Shown: positions 34,099-43,559 of the stretch, piece after piece
How the letters are laid out: each line of letters starts with the position of its first letter
Numbering within the stretch: position 1 is the first letter of the stretch
From: Lytechinus pictus
Lineage: Eukaryota > Echinodermata > Echinoidea > Temnopleuroida > Toxopneustidae
NCBI RefSeq assembly: GCF_037042905.1
Contig: NC_087257.1
Coordinates: 15,737,501 to 15,801,500 of the forward strand
Direction: 5' to 3'
DNA length: 64,000 nucleotides
Translations under genes and position numbers: made by a program
Notes under the pieces: model-generated
The model's input: the letters and a program-made list of their open reading frames with translations, nothing else
Databases searched by the model: none
What the model was told of the DNA's origin: nothing

Positions 34099-36211
34099 CA
34101 GACCTGCTAACCTCCGGGAATGAAAAATTGTATTCCTTCGATAACAAAAACTATATTCCCCCCAAAAAAAAATTCATTAAAAAAAATGCGCGGAACACGC
34201 AAAGGGGGGGGGGGGAATTGTCCTCCCCTCCCACAGTAGGGACCTTTTTTTAAAGCTGGAAAAAGGGTCATTTCTTGCATGTTTTGTCATTTCTTCCACA
34301 CATGTCAATCAAAAACTAATAATATCATACAATAAAAATACTAAGTTCATTGACCTTAAAATATCCTTTGACCTTAATCAGATGGCCTGAAACTCATGCA
34401 AAATTATGAGTGATAATTGATTACTCTAATGTCTGAGTTTCATGAACCAATATAAAACTAACTTTTTTTACTTTCAAAGTTGTGACATTTCAAAAACTTA
34501 AAAAGATTTGTGAAAATTGTTCAGATATTCTGAAGAGTCGATCAAGTACTGCCTTCACATAAATTGTGATTCACATGTAGCTTACGCTAGACTCCATTTG
34601 CACAACACGGCCACGGAGCCAGTGCAGTGCAGCAGCGCGATCATCAGGGCAGGCAAGTCTTATCTTATTGAATGGATATTGTGCGCCCCTCGATCACCAT
34701 TATCCGCCATCTTACTACCCCACAATACATCGCCGTATACATAATGTTGGAACAACAATTACATGTACAGCAGCCACGTGTTTTTATAGGACACAAAATG
34801 GCGGCAGACCGTTTATTTGCGGCGTCAGGGCCCGCGTCAGGGACTGTGGGGCGTTTAGCGTGTCAGTTTGCGGAAGTGCCGATCTATGCCAGTGCCACTG
34901 AGCTTCGAAATCGCTTTATAGTATGGAACGCCAAAATCGCAAATATATTTTTTTTAACGTAAAAAACATATATTTCTTAACTTGAAAAATAATATTAAAT
35001 TACAGAAAAATCGTATGCCCGTATTTTAATTAACAAGTGGAACGCCTCTGGCAGTCTCGCCTGCATTACGCGATTTAATATAGCAGCAGTGCTAACTTTG
35101 AAAACTACTATAAAATAATCATTCACAAAAACTCCATTCATATAATGACATAATACCACGTTCATTGACCATAAATGACATTTGAACGGTGACTTAAGAC
35201 TTGTCAACTACATCCATGTCCACATTTCAATCACTCTATCTATAAACTTTCAAAGTTATGATGGCAATTCAACAATTACCCCAACATGGCCTAAGTTTAT
35301 TGACCTTAACTGACCTTTGACCTTGTGACCTGAAACTCACAGGGGATGTTCAGTGATACTTGATTACTCTTATATCCCAAGTTTTATGAACTAGATCCAT
35401 AAACTTTCAGAGTTAGGATGGTAATTTAACAAATACCCCCAACACGGCCAAAGTTCATTGACCTTTAATGACCTTTGACCATGGTCATGTGACCTGAAAC
35501 TCGTACAGGATGTTCAGTGATACTTGATTACTCTTATGTCCAAGTTTTATGAACTAAATCCGTAAACTTTCAGAGTTAGGATGGTAATTTAACAAATACC
35601 CCCAACACGGTCATGTGACCTGAAACTCGCACATGATGTTTGCTAATACTTGATTAACCTTATGTCCAAGTTTCATGAACTAGATCCATAAATTTTCAAA
35701 GTTATGATAGTAATTCAACAAATACCCCCAACTTGACCAAAGTTCATTGACCCTAAATGACCTTTGACCTTGGTCACGTGACCTGAAACTCGAGCAGGAT
35801 GTTCACTAATACTTGATTGACCTTATGCTTAAGTTACATGAACTAGGTCCATATACTTTCTAAGTTATGATGTCATTTCAAAAACTTAACCTTCGGTTAA
35901 GATTTTGGAAATAATTCTCATAACATGGTCAAAGTTCATTGACCCTAAATGACCTTTGACCTTGGTCATGTGACCTGAAACTCAGGCAGGATGTTTAGTA
36001 ATACTTGATTAAACTTATGTCCAAGTTTCATGAACTAGGTCCATATACTTTCTAAGTTATGATGTCATTTCAAAAACTTAACCTTAGGTTAAGATTTGAT
36101 GTTGACGCCGCCGCCGCCGTCGGAAAAGCGGCGCCTATAGTCTCGCTCTGCTATGCAGGCGAGACAAAAATCATACTAAATACGGGAAAATTGTACTGGT
36201 TGGCAGGTCTG
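34099..36211. mobile_element. TIR element 'cagacctgc', copy 2, filled by nested repeats
   Basis: The left end 'cagacctgctaacc' (34099) and the right end 'ggttggcaggtctg' (to 36211) match the copy at 26857-27269. They are flanked by near-identical 6-mers ('ccagac' and 'gcagac'). Next to the ends are the same internal words ('gggaatgaaaaa(t/g)tgtatt' and 'atactaaatacg'). About 1.8 kb of other repeats have been inserted between them. Confidence 0.7.
34330..36165. repeat. 'gacctt' tandem repeat (~190-bp units) with GC-rich terminus
   Basis: Roughly five to seven units carry 'tgacctttgaccttggtc', 'gtgacctgaaactc', 'tacttgatta', 'tgtccaagtttcatgaac' and 'ctttc(t/a)aagttatgat'. The array is interrupted at about 34510-35130. 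It ends with '(gcc)n', 'gaaaagcggcgcc', 'tatagtctcgctc' and 'atgcaggcgagac' (36153-36165). The 13-mer 'gtctcgcctgcat' at 35054-35066 is the exact inverse of that end. The family also occurs at 12060-12500. Confidence 0.75.
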
Positions 36212-36364
36212 GCAGACCAACTGCCAAGAAAAGCTGGAAATAGGACTCAAATGTAAGTTTCCCTTTATTTCATTTTCTATATTTAAAGTAATGCCAAAAT
36301 GAGTAATAACAATTAAAAATTAAAGCAATCATAAAAGGAAAAGGAACAGACCTGCACACAACTC

Positions 36365-36420
36365 GTATTTAGTGATATCACTAAATACTTGGGTATTTAG
36401 TGATATCACTAAATACTTGG
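36365..36420. repeat. Tandem pair of perfect 24-bp palindromes
   Basis: The self-complementary word with halves 'gtatttagtgat' and 'atcactaaatac' occurs at 36365-36388 and again at 36393-36416. Each copy is followed by 'ttgg', making a 28-bp unit repeated twice without a mismatch. Confidence 0.85.
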
Positions 36421-36819
36421 GAAGTTGGGTGCAGGGAAACCGGTATTAATGCGGTATTGTCCCCTAACGTTAGTATGAGGTCCATATATGTTAATGTTTG
36501 GACCTCATATTGGTCATATGTTGGTACTTGGTACTACTAGACTAGGAGTGGCAAGGGTCAGGGGTAAGTGAAAAAAAAACTGTCCCCATAAACAGGGACA
36601 ATCTCAATAACATGAATAAGGCATGATTTGTCATGTTTTATGAATATGAGGATATCCTTGTTTTCTGGGACAATCCCACTCACTCTATGAACAAGGTTAT
36701 GGTAATATAACATTGGGACAATCCCAATGTTTGGACCAGCGCCTCTTCTGACGCCAGTCATTTTCAAAATATTCAATTTCATTCCCTCACCATACACTGC
36801 CATATTTCGGCGCTAGTGT

Positions 36820-37613
36820 AGTTTCGCACGTCCCCGTTTAATGCTTTTCAAACATGTACAATCTCACCCTGAATAATTCACAACCTAAAATACTTGCATC
36901 TGAGCCTCCAAAGTCCAGTAGAAGTTGAATATTTGCCGTTTTGACACTTTTTTTACAAAGTTTTACACCTATTTCGGAATTACTCGGTCGCTTGAAGCTC
37001 AGCGCTGCACATAAGCAGTCGGTAGGCGTACAGTACGTACCACCTAGTGAAGTGCAAGAAGAGCGAGTTTTTCTATGGTATCTCCAAAAAGATTTTTTCC
37101 CCCTCTTTCAGCTTGCACCAAGTATTACGGTAGTGGTTGTGCAGAGTGGTTGATGTTTGTTGTGTGAAGGTGTGTGTGGGGTGTGCGTGTGTGTGCTTGT
37201 TTGAATGAAATAAGAAATGTGAAAAATGTAAATCACACACACGCACACCCCACACACATACCTTCACACAACAAACATCAACCACTCTGCACAACCACTA
37301 CCGTAATACTTGGTGCAAGCTGAAAGAGGGGAAAAAATCTTTTTGAAGATACCATAGAAAAACTCGCTCTTCTTGCACTTCACTAGGTGGTACGTACTGT
37401 ATGCGTACCGACTGTTTATGTGCAGCGCTGAGCTTGATCAAGCGACCGAGTGATTCCGAAATAGGTGTAAAACTTTGTAAAAAAAGTGTCAAAACGGCAA
37501 ATATTCAACTTCTACTGGACTTTGGAGGCTCAGATGCAAGTATTTTAGGTTGTGAATTATTTAGGGTGAGATTGTACATGTTTGAAAACCATTAAACGGG
37601 GAGGTGCGAAACT
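36820..37613. repeat. 0.8-kb near-perfect palindrome (fold-back segment)
   Basis: Two arms of about 378 bp pair around a loop of about 35 nt near 37198-37232. They start 'agtttcgcac' on the left and end 'gtgcgaaact' on the right. Differences between arms are few: for example 'tccccgttt' versus 'aaacggggag', and one or two indels near 'cgcttgaagctc'. Next to the loop are (gt)n/(ac)n-rich blocks. Two mirror ORFs (36941-37153 and 37298-37492) are by-products of the symmetry. Confidence 0.85.
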
Positions 37614-38004
37614 AACTGCTGGCTAGCGACCGACGGGTTTCCATTCTCGGCCGTTCTCTGATTGGTCAGTTAAGACAGTGCGGTGTCTGTGTGTTCCGTG
37701 TGTGTATGTGTGATGCGAAGCGTGCTGTACATGTGTTCACTGGATTTGTGGGCATAGACTAGATACCCAGTCGTTTTATTGATTTTAACCTTACAATTAA
37801 TAACAACGATCAGGGATATTTTGTTGCTGTGTGTGCATGTGAAGGATAGAAGTTTCTTACAGCTCTTAATTAACTGACTCTCTTTCCAAGCTTAATATTT
37901 AAATGATAGTTGCTACATTCCAAGTTTTTGGAAAGGGTCTTTATTCTTTCCTCAGTCTATTAATTTTCCCATTACATCAATTAAAGAGAGTATTATACAA
38001 AAAA

Positions 38005-38695
38005 ATGTCCACTGTACATGGAAACCTGCCATTCAATTGACTATATGTTTCAGTGTATAATGAAAATGGAAACATGCCGGTCAATTGACCAGTGTATAAT
38101 GAAATGGAAACATGCCGGTCAATTGACTATATGTTTCAGTGTATAATGAAACTGGAAACATGCCGGTCAATTGACCAGTGTATAATGAAATGGAAACATG
38201 CCGGTCAATTGACTATATGTTTCAGTGTATAATGAAAATGCATGGAAACATGCCGGTCAATTGTTTCAGTGTATAATGAAAATGGAAACATGCCGGTCAA
38301 TGGACAGTGTAAATGGAAACATGCCAATCAATTGACCAGTATAATATGAAAATGGAAACATGCCGGTCAGTTTACCATATTTTACTGTATAATAAAAATG
38401 GAAACATGCCGGTCAATTGACCAGTATAATATGAAAATGGAAACATGCCGGTCAGTTTACCATATATGTTTCAGTGTATAATGAAAATGGAAACATGCCA
38501 GTCAATTGACTATATGTTTCAGTGTATAATGAAACTGGAAACATGCCGGTCAGTTTACCATATGTTTCAGTGTATAATGAAAATGGAAACATGCCGGTCA
38601 GTTTACCATATGTTTCAGTGTATAATGAAAATGGAAACATGCCGGTCAATTGACCAGTATAATATGAAAATGGAAACATGCCGGTCAATTCTGTT
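38005..38695 (+). repeat. Satellite-like array, forward orientation
   Basis: About 15 copies of a 38-48-bp unit containing 'aatggaaacatgccggtcaa', followed by 'ttgac(c/t)a' and often 'tatgtttcagtgtataatg'. Long and short unit variants alternate. The palindromic word 'ggtcaattgacc' (or a one-base variant) sits at most unit centres. The 143-codon ORF across it is a repeat product. Confidence 0.85.
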
Positions 38696-40515
38696 CATTT
38701 TCTCTTTCTCTTTTGTTCTTTCTCTCATTGTCTATCTACTACAGACATATGTAATGAAGATCAGACGCATGGGGATTTTTTTTTTTTTACTTGTTAATTT
38801 TATTTATTTATTTCCGTTTCACAATTTTATGTTCTTTGAAAAACAGAAAGTGACAAGAACGTTTTTCATCAGCTAGATCATGATGCATGTATTAATTATT
38901 CATTAAGATTTCACATTGTGAAGAAATGTGCAAATTGAAAATCGCAATTTAACAGACAAATGAACTTCATTCTTTCATTTTTTCAATAAATTTTGTTTGT
39001 TTCATTTATTCACCATGCAACACAAAAATAAAACGTCAGAAATATAGTATACACATTGATATAATGATACATATAGGAGGAGCTGAACATAAACAAAATA
39101 TGTTTGAAGTGCAGATAGCATCATAGGTAAATAATTCGAACTAAACCATTGGCTCTCTATATAAGCATTCATTAAAAAACCCAAAAATAATGCCCTATAG
39201 CATGTATATCATCTTGAATAAAATTTCAAAAACATGCATCAACTATATCTCAAAGAGGAAAAGTATACTAAAAAAAATACAGTATAAATCCATACAAATT
39301 TCAGGATATTTTTATGATGAATTGGGGAGTGTTAAGGGGAGGGGGGGGGGGCATCATGCCCCAGCCCAGTTTGGGGTTAAGAAAGTGTAAAAAAAATTTC
39401 AGTAATTAATACCCATTTCATTGCCTTGACAAATTATTGGATATATCTTTCAATAAAATGACAAATATTTTTTCCATATTTTCAACAACAAGTATTGTAA
39501 AATCAGAACAGCTTCGGATCGATAGAAATATCACTTCGCTTACTTTGGAAGTAGTATCTATTGCATTGCAATTAGTAATCCATATATATGTCCCATTTAA
39601 ATTCTTTTGTATTTTATTATATGAAATTAGGTTTAGTCAAAAAATTTCTACCAAATTAAGAACTAAAACAATGGGATTGACTGATTGCGTGCATTAGTTA
39701 TTGCCGCAACTTTCATCTTATGGAGACACATCATTTACACATGTATGAAAAAATGAAACATATATGACTTCATGTAATACATAAGAAAAAGGAAAGTGGA
39801 GATTTGACATCATCAGCCCACTATATGAATATTCATGACGATGTGCATAACTGTTTTCACAAAATATTGATAAACTTTAAAATTCAATAACTTCCTTATC
39901 TGTTATCCAATTTTAAATTTTCAACATTTTGCTCAGTGAATTTTATTACATTTACTTTATAACAATATCAAAGTAATGTGGAGGTTCCGGTCTGCAAACT
40001 TCTCTGTTGAGACTCCTCCTATACACAAAAATATAAGTAAATGAAAAAAATAATAGGCATAAACATTCCGAATTAAACCTTTCTTTAAATAAAGCTAGGG
40101 AACAGCTAGGTGTTTAGAGGGAATATACATTCGCTGATATCCATCTAAGAAGGCAAATTACTCTTCTAATAAATAAGTCCCTGAATAAAATATGCTTTCT
40201 CCACAAAATACCCCCCCCCCCCGCGATACCCTAACACAATAATGGTGTGTTAATCCCTTGTACTCAGTATTGATTTTAAGGTCATAGTCAGAGTCTCGAG
40301 GGAATTTAAAAGGGGATTACAGCGTGAAAGTTCCTTTTGATTAGTCCCATATCAATGACATATGGATAGTAATTAAGTCCCTTTAATAGTAAACTTGTCA
40401 GACATATCCTGCCATAATCAACAAGTATATACAGTCAATATAAAAAAAACGTCCAACTATTATGCTTTATACAGGCAACCCAAACGTCCACATTTTGCAA
40501 TGAAACTTGTTGACA
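38696..40515. other. Interior of the composite element, non-coding
   Basis: AT-rich, no recognisable frame. A G-tract followed by 'catcatgccccagccc' lies near 39340-39370, and a C-tract near 40209-40222. These look like ends of small elements, but no pairs were found. Confidence 0.4.
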
Positions 40516-40691
40516 GGCATGTTTCCATTTTCATTATACAGTGAAATATATGGTCAATTGACCGGCATGTTTCCATTTTCATTATACACTGAAATATATG
40601 GTCAATTGACCGGTATGTTTCCATTTTCATATACACTGAAACATATGGTCAATTGACCAGCATGTTTCCATTTTCATTATATACACTGAAA
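40516..40691 (-). repeat. Satellite-like array, reverse orientation, left remnant
   Basis: Three to four units of the same satellite in reverse complement ('catgtttccattttcattat', 'ggtcaattgaccggcatg'), stopping exactly at the left end of the nested element at 40692. Confidence 0.8.
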
Positions 40692-42689
40692 CAACCAAAA
40701 AATTACACGGGGGCGGCGGGCGAATTCGCCCCGGAAAGTCCAAAAAGAGCCCTGGAAAAGGGCTAAAAACATTCACACGAGGGCGACTGCAAAACTCACA
40801 ATCGCCCCCGTCAACTAGGCTTGGGAGCCAGCGCCGGGTAATCGAGTCTACCCGATTCTCAATGCCAGAGTCGGGAGTCGACCCTGATCTCTGGAGACTC
40901 GAGTACCAAGCGGCGGCGGTTCTGAGATAAAGGGACTCGAGTCTTTGCCATGCTCTCTCATTCATGGACGAAAATCGGCCCCAGCGCCGACTCCAAGCAC
41001 TGAGATAAAATAAATGTAGAATTTGGAGCCGAGGAGTCATATACTTCGAGCAGAACGTTTCTCTGCTTGTGTGCTTTAGGCTCAGTGTGACTGCATGTGG
41101 TATGGGGATGCATCGTGTGCATTGTGTGTAGTGTGTATTTCTGTGTGTGTGACTGTAAAATGCCAGTAGAGACCACGTGCGCATGTGTTGAGCGACACTT
41201 GTGATTGTATCATGAACTGGGATTTGTGTGTGGATTGTGTGAGAAGTTTGGTGAAGGTGTAAGATTTTGGGCGACTTGATAGATGATTGCTCCCCCCCCC
41301 TCCCATTTATCTAGCCCCATGTCGAGCTGCATGCTGCAGCCACCCATCTTGATCCTTCCCCCCAAAGCTTGTCTCTCCTCATTCCTTCTTTTCTTCCAAA
41401 CTTTATTTCCCTATTATTCTTGTTAATTTCTCCTTTTACAAGTTGTAATTCACTACGAACTTCATTATAATTTTAATGAAGTGTTTATCACCTCTTGTTT
41501 GTTTTTAAATATTTTTATATCTCTGTTCAAAACAAGAGTCTCGTCTATCCCTTTTAAAAAAATCACGCTTTGATTTTTTTTATTTCATTCTAGTCTTAAA
41601 TGGGAGTCTTAAATTGCCTTATTGGAATATTGGCAAGAAGTTAATAAAAAAAATGATGTTATTGTTCTGTCAGTAATAAAAGTAGAGATTCAACTATGGA
41701 TATTTTTCAGTCATATTTCATTTAATCTTCGTTATTTTAATCCAAACATTCATTTTTTTTTCAATGATGTATTTCACCTTTGGCCAGTTCGCCATACTGA
41801 AAACGTAGACTAGCCCCTTAATTCAGGGACATCAACCCTCGGCAATTTGTTTACATAACTTTCTTTGTCTCCGTCATGTATTGCACAATCTTGAGAAGCA
41901 CATGTTTGGAAATCTGATATTCTTGTGGTGGTGGTGGTGGGGGGGGGGGGGTACGAGATTGCCGCCCTTTTCATTCTGTTTTGGTTTGGCTGCCACATGG
42001 CCTCTCTCACTGTGTGGAGAAATTAGGTCAGGTAAAATTTGCAAAGACGTGGATAAGTTCATTTCAATTAGAGGCTGTGCATTGTGCAAGGCTAGGCATT
42101 CATGATGGATGATGGAAATTGCGAGTTTTGGTTCTGGTAGGCCTTTTTGTCATGAATCTGTGTAACTGATACGAACGCTTAACAATTCAATGACCTTTAT
42201 GACTTATATCATTATTTTGTATGAATAATTTTAAGTCTTTTTTAAAAAGTGTCATTTAAATAACTTTCAGTCAAATATGTACGAAGGATATTTGTTCAAC
42301 TTCATAACATTTGCAGGTACCTAATACCTATATTGTATGATAAAATAAATTACCTCAGAATTGTACAAATTCAGAACTTTCTTTTTCTTTTACATTGTCT
42401 TTAGACACGAATACAGATCTTTCTAGATTAATTTGACAAATGGGCTATAACACTAAATAGTAAACACGCAAAGCTCACGTCAACCAAGTATCAAACATTC
42501 AAACTTGGATTAATTCATGGAGGTTCTACCTCCATGATTTAATCTGAATGAATCAACTCAGATATCGTTCAAGCATCAAAATCCATCTATCATCACAACA
42601 CTAAAATCATAAACAATCACTTCGAAGAAACAATGCGAAGGTCAAACCAGGGAAGTGTTATACTTCCCTGGTATATGCTAGCTACCGTG

Positions 42690-42731
<42 letters not shown>

Positions 42732-42872
42732 CAAAAAAGCCGCGAAATAGCTCCAGAAATTGTAGCCCTGGAAAGTGGAAAAAGAGCCCTGGAAAATGAA
42801 AAAGTAGCCCTGGAAAATTTTTAAGTTTCTCCAAAAAGAGCCCTGGAAAGAAAAAAAGTAATTTTTTGGTTG
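40692..42872. mobile_element. hAT-like non-autonomous element nested in the satellite
   Basis: Perfect 15-bp ends 'caaccaaaaaattac' and 'gtaattttttggttg' are flanked by a perfect 8-bp duplication 'cactgaaa' (40684-40691 and 42873-42880). The satellite sequence resumes on both sides. The subterminal word 'agccctggaaa' occurs once near the left end (about 40750) and four times near the right end (42760-42850), as often seen for transposase-binding subterminal repeats. An (AC)n tract is at 42691-42727. No coding capacity is apparent. Assignment to hAT rests on the 8-bp duplication. Confidence 0.8.
42691..42727. repeat. (AT)n(AC)n microsatellite
   Basis: 'atatatat' followed by about 13 AC dinucleotides. 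Confidence 0.9.
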
Positions 42873-43130
42873 CACTGAAATATATGGTCAATTGACCGGC
42901 ATGTTTCCATTTTCATAGTACCGGTTAATTAACCGGCATGTTTCCATTTTCATATTATACCGGTTAATTGACCGGCATGTTTCCATTTGCATATACACTG
43001 AGCTGAAACATATGGTATACTGACCGGCATGTTTCCACTTTCATATTATACTGGTCAATTGATTAGCATGTTTCCATTTTTATAATACACTGTCCATTGA
43101 CCGGCATGTTTCCATTTTCATTATACAGTG
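42873..43130 (-). repeat. Satellite-like array, reverse orientation, right part
   Basis: Five to six reverse-orientation units ('ggcatgtttccattttcat', with 'ggttaattaacc' and 'ggtcaattgatt' variants). They lead into the right inverted arm of the composite element, mirroring the array at 38005-38695. Confidence 0.8.
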
Positions 43131-43559
43131 GACATTCTATAATGTAATGAAACACAAGTGAAGACTCTTTAATTGATATGTAATGGGAGAATTTTCTAAA
43201 ACAAACCAATCAATTAATTGGAATTTAGCAATTATCATTAAAATTTTAAGCTTGGAAAGAGAGTCAGTTAATTAAGAGCTGTAAGAAACTTCTAGCCTTC
43301 ACATGCACACACAGCAACAACAAAAAAACAATCCCTGATCGTTGTTATTGTAAGGTTAAAATCAAGAAAACGACTGGTTATCTACTCTAAGTCTCTATGC
43401 CCACACGTCCAGTGAACACATATGTACCGCACGCTTCGCACCACACATACACACACGGAACACACAGTCTTAACTGACCAATCAGAGAACGGCTGAGAAT
43501 GGAAACCCGTCGGTCGCTAGCCAGCAGTGCAGTCGAAACTACACTAGCGCCCATATTTC

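Larger units (their letters stand above)
36809..43551. mobile_element. Large composite TIR element with 8-bp TSD
   Basis: Ends 'ggcgctagtgtagtttcg' (36809-36826) and its exact inverse (43534-43551) are flanked by a perfect 8-bp duplication 'catatttc' (36801-36808 and 43552-43559). Inverted similarity continues inward for about 0.4-0.5 kb (37614-38010 with 43130-43533; for example 'ctagcgaccgacgggtttcc' on both arms). On the left it is interrupted after 18 bp by a palindromic segment (36820-37613). Inside are opposed satellite arrays and a nested hAT-like element. No transposase frame was found, so it is non-autonomous. An 8-bp duplication fits hAT or P superfamilies; the family is not assigned. 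Confidence 0.75.

Noticed and set aside
36941-37492. Two near-identical ORFs on opposite strands
   Set aside because: Mirror copies created by the palindrome; the shared peptide has no recognisable domain.
38445-38876. 143-codon ORF with an MFQCIMKMETCR repeat
   Set aside because: Translation of the satellite unit; the reverse strand gives an equally repetitive ORF.
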